Shown here in pieces: positions 10,647 to 25,075 of a stretch of 64,000 nucleotides of DNA. Location: assembly GCF_964355755.1 (NCBI RefSeq), contig NC_092676.1:23046288-23110287 (forward strand). The letters are read 5' to 3'. The stretch's first letter is position 1. Every line of letters starts with the position of its first letter. The position numbers and the translations under genes were made by a program. The notes beneath the pieces are model-generated. The model was not told where the DNA came from. It saw nothing but the letters and a program-made list of their open reading frames with translations, and searched no databases. Source of the stretch: Antedon mediterranea. Lineage: Eukaryota > Echinodermata > Crinoidea > Comatulida > Antedonidae.

Positions 10647-13600
10647 TTAAACGATTTCTTGTTGTAAACCCGTTCTACTTTTATTTATAGCGAATAATAG
10701 GGCAGATGTAGTAGAATAAGGTCATTTGTACTGTAAATGCAACCCTATCCTTTTCATTGACAATCGTCACATTGACTTAGTTATGTGGAGTACACACAAC
10801 CCAATGCTAACCCAGGTGCTGTGGTATTAATTTTGTTAGTTTTAAAATTCTATTCACACGGGCACGTAGCTGACCCTACTGTCCGAAAACAAAAGAAGTC
10901 GTCAACATTAGAATTTACTTGTAGTTTTAAACCGTACTGAATTACCCATAATATCGATATCAATTCATTGTCAATGATACTTTATCCGTAAGCATAGATA
11001 AATCAATTTGTTATCCTGTTTATATCAAACAAACATGCAGTTGACGTGCGACGTGCGCGTACAAAAATGCATACAAGCAACAACCTTTGTACGCGTGAAA
11101 TCCGCTGTGTGCGTCTTTGTCGTAATGGTGTAACAAAATTGACACTTTTTTTGTGACTGTAGTGACAGGACCAATCCGCAATCATTACAAAATATACCGT
11201 AGAGAAAATGTAATATTTTATATAAAAAGCATGCATTAGCCAAGAAAATGTAGTAGTGGTGCATAATTAGTACGGTGCTGTGGAACTGCAGAGAAAGAAA
11301 GAGACTCGTCCAAAGAAATTGGACCAATCACGAGCGATGTTGTGCGCAACTCGACGTCACTATGTTGCGTCCAAGAGGAACCAAGCTTACATCTCGTAAT
11401 GAGGCTTTAATTTTAAGTTTGATGCTTATCGTGGAAGTGGGTGTCAACTCGTTGTTGAATGCGTGGTAAAACAAAGTAAACGGATCCTAATCTATAACGT
11501 TAGACCTACACAACCTAATTACCAGAATGTCGGTCTAACATACTGTACAGTAGCCATTGTAAATAATACAAAGCCCATAAGTGTAAACTCATATTAAACA
11601 ATATTAACGATTATGAAAACACAGTGTTGTCCCTACGTGAGAAATCTCAGCGATTGTATATTTAACAAAAATCTATCGCGTATATTATTTGATAGCACTC
11701 TTGTTGTTAAAATGACGACGTATTGCCCTCATTGGCCTCGTTTAATATGATTGACATGCAAGCTTAAATGATTCCAAAATCTAAGGAGTCCATGGGGATT
11801 AAACCGAAGCAGAAAGTCAACTAACAGAAAATATCAAATAACGGAATAAAATGAAAACAAACAATATTATGATTTCTATAAATCGAACCACGTGATAAAC
11901 TCAAACATTTTAAACATTAGAAGTTTTAATGTAACTTCGATTTTGATTTTCAAAGAAAGGAAAAACGTATTCTTTGGAATGAGCAAATTTGTGGTTTCTA
12001 TTTTTATAATGACGTATATAAAGTGCGAAGTTATAAGTTATTGAACTTTATATCTTGTTCTTCCCTTGCAATTGTTCGTTTTCAGATTGTATGGTTTGTG
12101 TTTTTACAACAAAAGCCAGTCATCTCCGATCAAGAGGCATATAGGATAAAGGTATATTTACCGGCGAACGATAATACCCCGCGGGGTTGAAAGAACAATC
12201 CCGGCCTAGCTAAAATATGATATGTCTTTAGTAAACTTACAGTATAGTGTATACAATCACTTGTTAAGGTGGGCACAATAAACATAACATGGTATGGGAT
12301 CAAAATGACTTGACTTTTAAGCCTTGCCATAGGCCTCGTGTGCTGTATATAGAAAACTAGAAGTTAATTGCCATACTTATGGCATTTCCCAACTTTTTGC
12401 TTTTTTTATATTCCAATTATAATAATAACATATTGTGGTAATTCCGGCCTGGATTAACCCTTTAATTGAAGTTATAACACTCTTTCAGATATAATTCAAT
12501 GGATGAATAAAAATGATGGAATTGACGGGATTAATGGTGCCGTGAAGTGGGACTTGATCTTGGGGTTCAGTGTATGTGTTGGATAAACATAATTCAAGTT
12601 TCAATCTAAGCAGCTTTTGATATTGTCTCTAAATCCGATGAAGTGAGAAATAATATTCCATCAGAAGCAAAATCCTTCAGCTGAGCTTTCGTAAAGTCAA
12701 CTTAAGATCGATCAAGATTGCTGTTTTTCTTTCAGCTCTTTTGTTCCCGTCAATATTTTCCAAGTAAACTCCTCCTAAACAAGTTTTATCTTAGGCTAAT
12801 TAGCATACTAACTCTTGAGATGTTGTTATGTCGTCAGTGACACAACAACACAATGTTGCGCGTACGAAAAAATAAAATGGTGATTGCGGATGGTTCGATG
12901 ATTCTTGACTACCAAGACCTATAGTACTTAATGTAAATTATGCATTGCATAATTTTGTCTAAGTCAACGTGAAACCGATTTCGGTTTTTCGTGATGACCA
13001 TTACACCTAAAAAAGGTTCTATTAAATAGGCCTACTCGTGCCTGTAATAGCAGAATACGGTCGTCGTCACCTGCATCTAGAATCGGACAAAATTATCGGA
13101 AGAATTGATACAAATTGTAAAACCAAATTCAACGTACGAATAGTACCTCCATATTACGTCATATGGTCCTATGTGTCGTCAGAAAATATATCCCATCATC
13201 ACCATCATCATAAATCATCAATAACTGTCTTCATCGTAGTCATCAATAATAAACAAAACGCGCACATTTAATAGTTATATAATTTTAATATTTTATTCAT
13301 ATTTAGGCCATCTTTGGTGATTAGAGTCGTACTGTCTTTCATATGTATATACACATTTTGTAGGAAAATATAAAAACACTTTTACTTTTACATTGTATTT
13401 TTTAAACGCACTTTAGTGTTATTTTGATTAGAGAAAGTTTAAACATAATTTACTGCAAAACACTGTGAATTTTCACTTAAATGAAATATATGTACGTACA
13501 GTACCCCCCAGACCTGCTGGTAAGTATGTAAGGCCCATGGGTTGTAGCCAAGCCAACCGCAACCCCTCCCATCCCCTCCAATGCCCCACCCATTCCTCAC

Positions 13601-14716
13601 CCACGCCTACAAAAATTAGGGATAATAATGACAATATTGATTATTAATCATATTGATTGTAATCATCTTTTTTGATTGATAAAGTAAAGTTTAAATCAAC
13701 ATAACATAATCCCATTTTTTATATAGAAAAGAATTCTTATATACATAATTTTATATTGAAATTCAACTGGTAATAGTCTAATCTATATCTAATTAACTCA
13801 TAATAAATCTAATGAATAATAAAAATGAAATTAACAGAAAGAAAACAATACCGTATTAATAAAATCAAACACTAAACATTCAGTTTGACTGAATCGCAAA
13901 TTTTAAGATTGAAAACATATTTTTGAAAAAAAGGTGTCTGGAATTCATACTGGCTTATATCTTATTAGAGATAGCCATAGTAATCTACATCTATTTTTAA
14001 TATATTCACTAATAAAACTTGTATCGCTTTGTCAAAGCAGTTTCAATCTTGTAGTAATACAGGTACTGTTTACACTCTACAACATTGAAAAACATATTAT
14101 TTTGGAAAGCTAATGCCCAGGTTTCCAATTGTTACTGGCTTGAGATAGCACCTAATCTACTTCTATTATTATAGTAATGTTTACGAACAATAAGAATGTC
14201 GCTTTATCAATCCAAATATGGTCAAGTCACTACTAACATTTAAACATTTAAAAAATATATCAGTTTTGAATTGGAATATTTGTTTAAAAAAAGTTAATGC
14301 CATTTTTAATTATTCTTACTGACTTATTTGAGATAACTAATCTAATTATAATTATAGTATGTATATATTCTATGCATAATACTTGTGTTGCTTTTTCTTC
14401 AAACTCCTTCAAATATAAATGTATAGAAAAGGCACTTTTGTAAACAACATGGAAATACATTATTTGGTTTGCTGTACTTTTTCGTCAATAGATACAAAAT
14501 CTGTGACTTTCTTTGGTAGGTATTTTGTTTAAAAGTTTATACGTAAATAATTTCTATTTCAAGAAATAATAGGCTATATGAACCCGTAGATAACATTTCG
14601 GTTCCGCTTTAAAAAAGGTGGATGGACCATCTCCCGTATAAGGAACCTGTAGGATCTGCGCTCATGTTCTAAGCTGATTCGGCATAAGTTAACATCTACA
14701 TTTTTTTTAAACATTT

Positions 14717-17700
14717 TCAGACGTCCTTTGACCTGTATACGTCACACAAAAGTTTTTCAATAGGAATACTTCCGATCGTTTTCCTAAAAAACAGTTCTTC
14801 GATTGTGCTAGGCCTAACAGCTTTCAAGGAAGGCAGAATGAGAAGGAGTTTGCCGAATCGGAAAGGTTGTGTTGGGTAGACGGCTGAGATGTATTTGCTT
14901 AGCGTCATCTGGGCTTGATCTTGGAGGCTAGCCACTGATGGCACATCTTGAATTCCCGATAAATCTGAAAAGAATACGTAAAGAACTTCTTAATTATGCC
15001 GCAAATCTTAAGAATTTCCTTCACTTAAATTTAAATACCAGTTCCAGAAATTACGTTATTTGTTTGTGATTTCGGTTTAATGAATAATACAGTTTAGTAA
15101 AAATAATTAGGCCTACCTGATTTGAAGAGAACGATTCCTTTCAGACATGCGTATTCGGTAGCATCCACCTGCAGCTGTCGTAACTTTTCAATGAGTTCCT
15201 GAAGCACGCGTAATTCACTCATGACGGCAGCAGCTTTTGCTGGCGGTGTGTTCTCAGAATGGAGTCCTAAAGTAGATAAAAATAGCAACGGTTAGGTCAA
15301 GTGTGTATTTATGCTGTTATTAATAAACCACTTGATTGATATTATTATATTTTTATGATCCATATGCGACTCAAATGCAAAACAGAGACAAGTTTTTGAT
15401 TTGCCTAAAATGACACATTTTTATTTTTTCTAGGCGAACTTTAGATAATGTTATTCGTGCGCAATTCATGTTTTGTATGGGTTTTTTGAAGCAAAAACGT
15501 AATAAATAGTATAATTTGGAAAGAGTTAATTAGTAGGTGAATAATCTACTCCTTCTTGGTATAATTTTATTTTACGATATATTTGCTTTTTGCTGCTAGA
15601 AATGAAGTTTGAAATGTAAATAAGTATTGATTATTGAGCTATAGAGATTTGTTCTAAGATAAGATACAGTCGAGATGAGATAAAGAGTGTTAGAAAGTTT
15701 CAGTCAAAGTGTAGTTCATCAACATACCTGCAGCAGCCATGAGAGGTCCACTTTCTAACGTCATCTGCCATTGAGCAGCACCAAGGATAAACAGCTCTCT
15801 CCATCCTTCCTCCAGTAAGATTAACTGATCGTTCTGTGGTAGAGATACGAATGGTGGAACATTCTTTGTCCACTGAATGCTCATGAATAAAAGCCTAGCT
15901 GCAGTTTCACATATGTTTTCTACACTTGTCAGAGGAGACCTCATCATTTCAATCGGATAGGAAGGCTGAAGAAAAAACAAGTTTATGGTTATTTCAGAGT
16001 GCTACGATAATATTCTGTGATTTTATGTAAGTAAGTTAAGCTTTTGTCCTTTGTTGTAAACAACACTTAGAACAAAGCTCCTAATGCTATTTAATATGTA
16101 TTCTGTTTTATATCTAAATATACCTAATTATAAAATTGATTGAATGGAATACAATTCATCAAGAAAACATATTCCATGTTCATCCAATCAGCTATATTGT
16201 TTAAATAATCTTAACAACTTGTAATGGCTTCTTGTTTTGCTTACCTTAGGAGTTGGTTGGCATATTACAATTGGAGTAACCGGAGGATAATCGACAGCGA
16301 CGGCAATACCTCTGTAGGCTTCTTCTCCTAACATGGTACCTAGATATGGTGATGTTTGTCCGTACACTTGTGGAGTCTCTCCGGCTGCAGCCTCTTTGAA
16401 ATATAACGCCATTTGCTTTCTGATTGTTGAGTTTCTTGGACCACGTTCATGCTGGACAGCTGGAAGATTAAAAACAAGATCAATTTAGTTTAATTTATGA
16501 GTAACTAATTCATGCAACGAAGCCTTACATATTTAGTAAGGCTTTACAGTTACATTGTTTTTAATTAATGCAAATATTGATAATGGACATCTTATATAGC
16601 GCCTAATACAAACATGTGTCTAAGCGCCTTGCACGAAAAAAAAAAGAAACGTTCCATGCCAACCACACCTTCCTACCGGAGGTATTTTTGTCTTGTCCAA
16701 AGTGTATTACGTATGTATGTATACATTCAACATCTTTATGGAGATAAAATCTTGAATAACTGGGTTAAAGTTAACAGTTTTAACAAAACTGTTCGGTTTA
16801 CACCAGAGGAATTCAGAAATGGTATAGTGCCAATCATACCGATTGTTAAGTCAAAGCTTTTGGTTAAATAAGTGTTTTCTTAAACAGACACTTCTTTCAT
16901 ATTTGTCAGTTCTAAATCAATTTGCCGTGGGATATAGTTTTGTCACTTTATCAAACTGCAGCTTTATCATTGTGTTCAATTCGTTGTTGTATTCACGAGG
17001 AATGTTTGCCGCTCCTCCCAGTAGGCCATTTTCCCCCTTAGCGCACCTGGGTGCAATTTTTAAACGTTTCGCTTTCTAAGTCGCATCACTTGCAATTTCC
17101 TCCCGGCGATTGATTTTGTAAGCTATCTAAAAACTGTCAATCAAAAGATGATTGACATTTCTTATGTATTACTTAAAGTTGTCAGCCGAGTTTATTGTAT
17201 TTGTGTGACTTTTTGAAATAGAATTTCTTTTTTTACTTCAAATGGTTAAGCTGGAATTAAAACAGATTTGCTAAAGTAATGTATCGCAGTACATCCAGTT
17301 ATAGGAGAATCGGCTAAAATGTTTGTTGTTTTTTTATTGTTTCATTTACCAGACTAAAAAAACTTTAAGTTAAACATCAACTGCCTTCAAATACACCATA
17401 TCAGCAATTGTATAAATCTCTTCTTTTTCAAATCACCAATTAACAAGACTTAGTGTGTTTTTTGTTACAAATTGCAGATAATATTTATCTTTCTATTAGT
17501 GAGACATAACTCGTGTCATAAACCGGTAGCAACCACTTAATAAGCCTTCTTTCCCCACAGTAGTCAAAGTATTTGTCTTGATTGCTTCTATTCAGTATCG
17601 GCCTAATACTTAACACCAATCGCTGTAAAGTAAATGATCCGATGTAAAGTCAGTTGCTTAGGAATTCAAATGTGCTATGATGACTTGATCCCAGGCCCTT

Positions 17701-20700
17701 CTTTTCGGGCTTTTGTTGATATTGAAGATCTGTTTACCCAGGTGCAATCCACTGTCTGAAACATTTTTTATCGCCGCTAGGCTTGGCAACGAAAAGGCCT
17801 TATACCCCGTACAGTGATGTGTTATGTCAATACTATAACAAGCACTATGTATAAAAGAATAGAGTTTGCCTTAGGCTTAGCTTCTTTTGCTTAAAACTCT
17901 TCTTGAGTCAGTCTTACGTTTCATAATTCATTTCCATTCATTGATAAGTATTGAATCAAGCGACTTGCCCTTCGGTTTGTCCATTTTCAGCGGGAATTTC
18001 TATAAAATGACCATGAAGGTTTTTATAATGTTAAACATTGTGCGGCTTATTCAACCATATTTATGCCCATTCTCATAGGTATTCCCGTAAACAAGGACAC
18101 CTTAGTGTGTATTTTGAAGACGATTTAACAATATTACTGTTTGCTTTCCATTAGGTACTAAGTAATGTCTCTTGTTAAAGTGAGACAAATCCAAAATCGT
18201 CTTATCAAGGTTGTAAACGAAAAACAATAAAAGAAAGGTAGATTGGTTCCATTACAAACTATTACTTTTCAATTTTTTTTTTACTTTAAACAATTTCCAT
18301 ATAACTTAAATAAGACAGTTTTGATGATTTGAATTATGTTGAGATTTCATTATGCTACGATATTTGTTATTGTGATTTCATTCACAGATTCGTCTAATAT
18401 TGATTATCTAATCGAATAAATCTAAGGGATAGGCCTACCGCGATGGAATTAGTTTAGAATTTCTCCCTGATGATACAGTGTTGGTTGTTCGTTGTCACCT
18501 GTGGTCAAGAGAATAACAGAAATGTTTTGCGGTGATGTATTAATCTTCTATAACACGTACCGTAGTACAAGTAAAACATATCCGATTTACATTCCGTCAA
18601 AAGTTGTAACTGTTGGTAATAAGCCTACTTAGTTTTAAGCCAGAGGCTGTACGAAGTCTTTAAGGTATCCTTTTGTTGTGTTTGTTCACGGGTTGTTGAC
18701 GGCTTTTAGTGTGATGTTTTTCTAAGACAACCGTGTTGCATCAATGACAGTAGGTGACAAAACTTATGAAAAGGCCCTGTCGATTACACTACCTTTACTG
18801 TTTACATTTCCCACCTCTTGTAGTTTGAAACAAACATAAGTCAAATCGCAAATTTTGTTTGCCACATTATTCGAGGCTATTCACGGACTTGGCCCTACTA
18901 CCACCCGCGTTTTAACTATTGTTTCGGTGACAATTATGAAATCGTACTGAACTGTCTTATCGATTTATCGTAGACATACCAGTTTCTGACGATGTGGGCC
19001 TATGTTTAGTTTGATAACATCTTTGAAAAAGATTCTTCATGCTGAAAGGTTAATCCTCCTGCGAAACGTTTCAAAGCAGAACTACTTTGCTCCAACTTGA
19101 AATGGAAACAAACACATCAGAAACAACATTCAAAGTTAACTAATTAATCTAATCGTTTGGCCCTCCCATGGTGTAATCCGTTACTGGTAGCTCTTTAGAA
19201 TGTAGAATGTATGTGAGAAAATACATTGTGTATGCAATTATGTTAGAAAAACAACTTAGGAAAGATTAGTGTTTTTTCTACTGAAGAAGCTAAAGAAACT
19301 TTGTTGTGGCAAACAACAGGTTGAATAGAGTGTCAATTCTGCTGTGATTTGGCTGTGGCGGAACAATACATGTCAATCACACCCAAATCATCAATTTATC
19401 TCTCTATTGTATCAATCCGCACGTGTAGTACAACTTCAATTGCCAATCCTTTCATAATATAGGCTACAACTTAAGTTACGACTGTTAAATGTGATTATAC
19501 GTGGAATATCCTTCTGAATTGTTTGTCACCTGCAAATTTCTCGCCTTCCCACTGGGAAGTAAATAATATCTTCGCTAATTTTTTTTTATCTGCGTTAACT
19601 TCTCAGTAGGAAAAGATCTTAAATTTAATTGTGATCTGATCTAAAGATACCCTTAATTTACAGGTGCCGGTGAGATGATAAAGAATATACCTAATAAAGG
19701 CTTACCTGGGTTTTTAATTCTTTTTTAATGACTGCGCATTAATTAACATATGATACAATTACGCCTCATCATTAACAATGTGAAGCACCTTGATTCACAT
19801 TTAATCGGCGTATACATTTCCATTAGTTTTAGTTACAAATAAAGATATGTTCACACGGGATCGATAGTGTTGATAGTTTTGTGCGTATGACGCAATAGAT
19901 TGGAGAGTGTGAACCAAACATAGCCGCGGATGTACGTACTGAAAGACATCTCAATTAAACAACATTACTTGTTATTTGTAAATGAAATACTCATTTAAAT
20001 TAAACAAGTGGATCAAGGAGCTCCTTCTCACGTGTCAATCACAAACATTTCATAATTATCTGCGCAGGCCATGTGGCGAGCGAACGCAGAGTTGCGACTC
20101 AATACCCGAAAGTAGGAAAAGAGCAAACAATCGAGTCATCCAGTGTTGTTGATGATCAATGAAATCTTATGAGTATTTTTTATTTTTCAAATGGTAAATC
20201 ATTTCCCTGGATAATTGTAAATGTGAAGCATCGGTGACCATATTTCTGACGTGAACATTTCATTCATCAACAATGATCAATAGCAAAGTGAAGGAGGCAG
20301 TCCATATGTGATTATAAATGCATATAGGTCGTTAATTGGCGGTTGTAAACAATTAAAGAACTCATTGGATCAAAGATGCCAATACATCAATTATAAGTAT
20401 GGTTGGTTGGAACAAAGTAAAAAATACGTGAAAATTAACGTTCATACACGGTGGAATCATGGAGTTCCTTGTGTAACAATTTGGGTAAATTAATATGTGA
20501 TAATGTTTTAAAATATTGCTTTAATCAAATACGTACCATCTTTGTTCATTTGTACTTCGATGCACTTCTTAAGCCGACATGCTCTGCATTGGTTACGGTG
20601 CGTTTTGTCGATTGGACACGGCCCAGAGCCCCGATTTTTGCACACGTACGTACGGTTACGTCTGATGCTACGCTTAAAGAAACCACTACAACCGTCACAG

Positions 20701-23700
20701 GCGTAGACACCATAGTGCTTGCCGGAGCTGCGATCTCCACACACTTTGCACGGAATATCAAGAATCCGACCTGAAATTTAAGTGGAATACAACATTTAAA
20801 CTATATTGTAAAATGGTAATTCAGACTATAATCTTTTTGTGTTAATTAAATAGTATAAGAAATACAGTTCTTTCGCACGTATGTAACATTATTTTAATGT
20901 ATAATTTTCTCAGAAGGGTTGTCGGCACCTCGACTCTCACGATTTGTTTAAAGCAGTCATCCAAGTTTAAACTAGATGTCATGAACGCGTCATGTATAAT
21001 TCCACATTCACACAAAAAGCAGATTCACTTATTGATTCAAATTTAAACAAATCGTGAAACTCAATCTTTAAAATCTAAATACCATAAAGTAAAGCGCATT
21101 GAATAAAAAGGTATGACCTATTTCATAATCACATTCAATATTGTATTCAGCCTATATCGATCACGGTTGATCTATCGATTTGGGTCACGAATTAATTCCA
21201 TGGTGGGATTATAATTTGATGGGCCTACGATATAATTTCACACTGCGAATATCAATGGCGTAATGTAGGGGAAAAAGAACTCTGATTTAGCCCTTCAAGG
21301 AGCACTCCAACGCTGGGTAGATGCATTGGACTGCTAAGCTCTGGGGCCCCTGGGTTTAGCCAGTGGTGAGCGCTCATCAGTTACCATACCACAGTGCGAA
21401 TTGATCACATTCTAAAAAATCAGCAGACATCGTCATATTTTATAGAATATTGAAAGCATTTTTCCTTCGTCTGATTTTAACCTATCGCTCTTGAGTTACC
21501 TATAATGCTTTCGTGCTTTTTATATAGTATTTATGGATGATGATGTTACAATTTTAATGATGCTGTATTTTAATGTGAACAAGCATATCGACTGTTATTT
21601 CTTTTATAAATTACTTTTAGGTAATCCTGTCACAATTCGCTGTAAGTTTTGTCATGTTTGTTTGTATTGACCAGCAGTATTATCTCGCCTGTGTAACAAA
21701 CAAGTGGCAATAGAGAAAAAACAAGTAAAATTGAAATTGATACTCTGGCTTACTGAATTAACAATTAAAGACAACGAAATAATAACGAACATACGTTTAA
21801 TCATGGAGAAATAAGTTATTTCTCCATGGTTTAATGAAAACATTATTATCGATATAATTATTTTGATAATTTCATTCAATTCGTATAAAAATCAATTTTT
21901 TTTTCTGTGTTTGTTAAAATTACAGTTAATGCTCGAAAGGTCCTCAACCTTACATACCCAATTATTATTTTTTTTTATTTCTATATTGATTCGATGTTTC
22001 TTTTCTCGATCAATAGCAGTTAACGAGTTTAGTGTTGATATGATTGGCTTCCGAATACCTTATAATAGTTTCACTAATTGCGTATAAACATTTTAAAAGC
22101 GGCCTAAACGGCTGTCATGGCCAGCGTATTGACCCGTTCATTGGTGTTAAAGTTGTACCGATTGGTCTAAATTTAGTCTACGTCTGTGTTTGGAAACGTG
22201 GTTATGAAATGATATCAATCAATTCACGTTTTGTAAATAAGAATATACATTTTATATTTTCTATATACATTAATTTCCAGTAGCTTCTATATATCTATAT
22301 AGATCTTTAATAAAATGCGTCTAAAGAACAATCTTGTAAACGAAGCTTAAACTAATTTCAGGGCTTACTGGTGCATTCACAAATACCGTTATCCGTGAAG
22401 TTGTGATATTTCAATTTCAACGCGTTTTAGAAGTTCACAATCACTAAGTAAACACCCACTTTCAAAACCAAACATGACTTCGTTCGGCAATTTAAATACT
22501 TCGTTCCAGATTCATAACCTATCTTCAGGTTCACTAACAATTAGATTCTATAAATATTATCTTTGCGCGTATATTGATAAAGTCATAAATATTCGCACAA
22601 CGCTTGATAGGGGTGTAACGTGTCTGTGATTTTTTACACGGACCATGTAACGTAAAGAAAACGTTTAATATCATGCAACGAGATTTTCAGTTAGGTCTAA
22701 CTTTTGTTGACTTTATGAAATTAAGCGAAATGCTGGAAGATGTGTTTTCACTGATCGCCATTGTCAACACCGTGAGAACTAAATTCTGGTTTAATGAAGC
22801 TAACGTGGAAACGTTTTACCAATTCACTATTTTTTTTCATAATGTCCTATTTATTATTTTATAACAATCGTTGTTATTATAATTATGATTTCACGCAACC
22901 CGAAATAATCCGAGATCCAAGCCATGAAATATGTTGACTTATTTAATGACTTTGCAATGCATTTTCGGGTATGATGCAGTTGAACTGTGTTCGCCCAATT
23001 GTTTTCTGTATGAATAGGGATATTCACATTTTTTAAACTAAAATAGCTTTACATCTTTTTGGCATTTGATTTTTTTCTTATTTGTGTACATAGACAACGA
23101 CATAGACAACTTAAAAATTAATTATTTTTAAGTTGTCTACGATTCCAAAAATTGTTTTATTGTTTATTTAGATTTATTTTGTATAGCTACATCCTTTTTT
23201 AAAGAATAATTTTGCTTGCTTGCATTCTAAATTTCTCTGACTAAACTCTTTTTAGCCCTTTAATAATTTATATATGCCAATATTTTGTTTGTAAATGATA
23301 CTCAATACACAATAATTATGATGTATAAATCTGAAATGTTCTTAATCCATATTTTAAACTTATAATCAACAATTTAGACATCAAACTGATCTGTAGTTGG
23401 TGCGATTTTGTTTCATTATTCTTCTCATGAAATATATTGTTGATCATTATCTGTTTTTTTTCTTAGTACAGTATCGTTATAAAATATTCCAATAATATGA
23501 TAAAATATCTGTTTGTTTGCGTAATTAGAGTTATTTATAATCATCATATTCTATTATTATAGTATTAGAAAGATAATACAAAACAATAATAATATTTTAC
23601 ATAAATACAATAAATAAATACAATTAGTATCATATAATAATTAACAAAATAAATAATATTTAAATTTTAATTTAAACAATTCGAAAATTGGGATAGAACA

Positions 23701-24203
23701 CCCTAGGCTATTTTATCATGATTAAAAGTAAATACTGAATAATTTCAAAGTATAGCCATCATGTAGACTGTAAAACTAGAACAAGTAACAAACGTGTTGC
23801 ATTATATTGATTTTAGTTGCAGCTATGTATCAATTATTACTTAATTATCCTTAATAAATCTCCATCATAAATTTTAATATACATTATTCACGTAATAATT
23901 ATTTTAAAAAACAATAAAACAATGTACGGTAATACATGTAAAGAATTTATCAAATTACCTAGAGATGAAAAATATTAAATAAACAAAATAATTATAAAGA
24001 AAGTAAGTTAGGATTAATTTAAACCGGTAATCTGTGTTTTCTAATACAGTAATACGTAAAATGTAAGAAAATCATAAGTTATGTATGCCCACCCTTTGGT
24101 ACAAAAAATGGCAACTTTAATTTGATTATGAAACAGTTTCAGTGTTATGAAGTAAAAAATAAATAATACACTTACTTGAAGTAGTGTTAACTTTTGTGCT
24201 CAT
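14717..24203 (-). CDS. NR2E1: Nuclear receptor NR2E1 (TLX/tailless), complete coding region
   Basis: Exons in transcription order: 24203-24176, 20770-20537, 16459-16245, 15965-15728, 15266-15117 and 14964-14717. All splice sites are canonical and phases agree, giving 370 residues (human about 385). The start chosen is an ATG opening MSTKVNTTS, matching the short vertebrate N-terminus; an in-frame ATG four codons upstream (24215) is an alternative. The DNA-binding domain has zinc Cys 17/20/34/37 and 53/61/71/74, the TLX P-box [10 protein letters not shown], and a seven-residue spacing between the first two Cys of finger 2, as in tailless/TLX. After it come [15 protein letters not shown] and a ligand-binding domain with [26 protein letters not shown], a [10 protein letters not shown] block and a C-terminal helix ending VYRSKDV. 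The family represses transcription in the nucleus to maintain neural progenitors and shape anterior/brain and eye development. The D|AV exon junction after the zinc fingers matches vertebrate TLX. No damage is visible. Confidence 0.96.
16460..20536. other. NR2E1 intron between DNA-binding and hinge exons
   Basis: This 4.1 kb intron has no recognisable coding exon. It contains a short retroposon 3' end at 16585-16635. The rest shows no identifiable repeat or RNA gene by eye. Conserved regulatory elements are possible for a developmental gene but cannot be called from one sequence. Confidence 0.5.
16585..16635 (-). repeat. Retroposon 3' end with GCGCTTAGAC...GCGCTATATAA motif
   Basis: The minus strand reads GGCGCTTAGACACATG, TTTGTATT and GGCGCTATATAAGAT. 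The same arrangement occurs on the plus strand at 45050-45110. Paired GCGCTT...GCGCTATA motifs are a recurrent tail of SINE/LINE elements; the assignment rests on this pairing. Confidence 0.45.
21802..21828. repeat. Perfect 12-bp inverted repeat
   Basis: CATGGAGAAATA and TATTTCTCCATG are separated by three bases. It lies in the NR2E1 first intron. Its function is unknown; it may be the core of a decayed inverted-repeat element. Confidence 0.5.
23103..23139. repeat. Perfect 16-bp inverted repeat
   Basis: TAGACAACTTAAAAAT pairs exactly with ATTTTTAAGTTGTCTA across a 5-base loop. A partial direct copy of the left arm (ATAGACAAC) also occurs just upstream at about 23091. It may be a very short MITE or an intronic hairpin. 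Confidence 0.6.
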
Positions 24204-24399
24204 ATCGCCAATCATTCCCGGTTCGGATTTAGAAAACAACTCTACAAAATATTCTTATTTTCTACCAAGCCACAACGCACATGAGAATGCGAGTTTTCTC
24301 CGTTAAGCAAAATAACTTTTAAACGATTTAGCGGTAACTGTGATACGTTAGGTTACGAATGCTCGAATGAAATGACTCTCTGACAATAGGCCCACTCAA

Positions 24400-24620
24400 T
24401 TCCTATACACAGAACAAGTGGCTTTCACACTTTCTGCTAATGTTAGTCCAATCGCTACTGCAAAAAAAGATTTAGCACCAAACTATATCGTCTGGCCTAA
24501 TTTCCTCGACCGCTGATTGGTCGACTTACGTTTACAGTCTGCGCCAATCAGGTGAGGTTATGATAGGCCTACTATTATCCAATAGAGTCAAAACCGGTTG
24601 CTATCATTGACGTGTTGAAT
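24400..24620 (-). promoter_or_regulatory. Putative NR2E1 promoter with clustered CCAAT boxes
   Basis: Within about 200-400 bases upstream of the NR2E1 start lie GATTGGTC, GCCAATCAGG, TCCAATAGAG and GTTAGTCCAATC, giving four CCAAT-box-like sites in either orientation. No clear TATA box is seen. The call rests on motif clustering and position only, and the transcription start is not determined. Confidence 0.4.
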
Positions 24621-25075
24621 AATCTATCGAACATGAGAACTGAGTAAACGATATTGGTTGAATTTACTCAACGTATATGTGGACACAGTTCTTGTCTCTA
24701 TTACAACTACTAATACAACACGATCGCCATGACAGAAGTGTTTGAATAAAACATTATAATCCAAATATTACAAAAGTTTAAAAGACTGACTTCATATTTG
24801 AGTTTGTTTTGGCGTATCTTGAGAACAAAAGGACACCTAGAAGTCAAATCTTCCTCGTGACCCGTCCCACTTTTTGATATAATGTCTACATGTAATTCGC
24901 CCAAACAGTCTGATAGATTGTAGGAATTTACTCGTTAGAATTACTAAAATAACGCCTTCCATACTCGTAATAGGCCTACGAATTCAAAGGATATGGATGT
25001 ACTGCTGGTAGACTTTCTGTTGGCGGGTTGTTCAACAAGAATCCCTACCCCCAATACATCCCACTCACACACCTC

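Larger units (their letters stand above)
6995..14716. other. Gene-free interval between AFG1L and NR2E1
   Basis: This 7.7 kb stretch separates two convergent genes. It should contain both 3' UTRs. It holds a run of about 15 C near 7040, an M1 MITE (10212-10345), a tRNA-derived SINE (10553-10646) and a CATCAT-rich patch near 13190. All open frames are short, unsupported by splice signals and without recognisable protein motifs. Nothing else could be identified. Confidence 0.6.
20771..24175. other. NR2E1 first intron
   Basis: This 3.4 kb intron contains two perfect short palindromes (21802-21828 and 23103-23139) and a very AT-rich tract around 23500-24000. No exon, RNA gene or recognised transposon was found. 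Confidence 0.5.

Noticed and set aside
16614-17079. Two plus-strand frames (85 and 78 codons) in an NR2E1 intron
   Set aside because: There are no motifs and no coherent splice sites, and the start of the first overlaps a retroposon 3' end.
20451-20774. 107-codon open frame on the plus strand
   Set aside because: It is the antisense shadow of the NR2E1 DNA-binding-domain exon (20537-20770), whose zinc-finger motifs on the minus strand are unmistakable.
21295-21380. Possible tRNA or SINE head near TGGGTAGATGCATTGGACTG
   Set aside because: The A box is imperfect, no good B box follows, and no second copy was found in the window.
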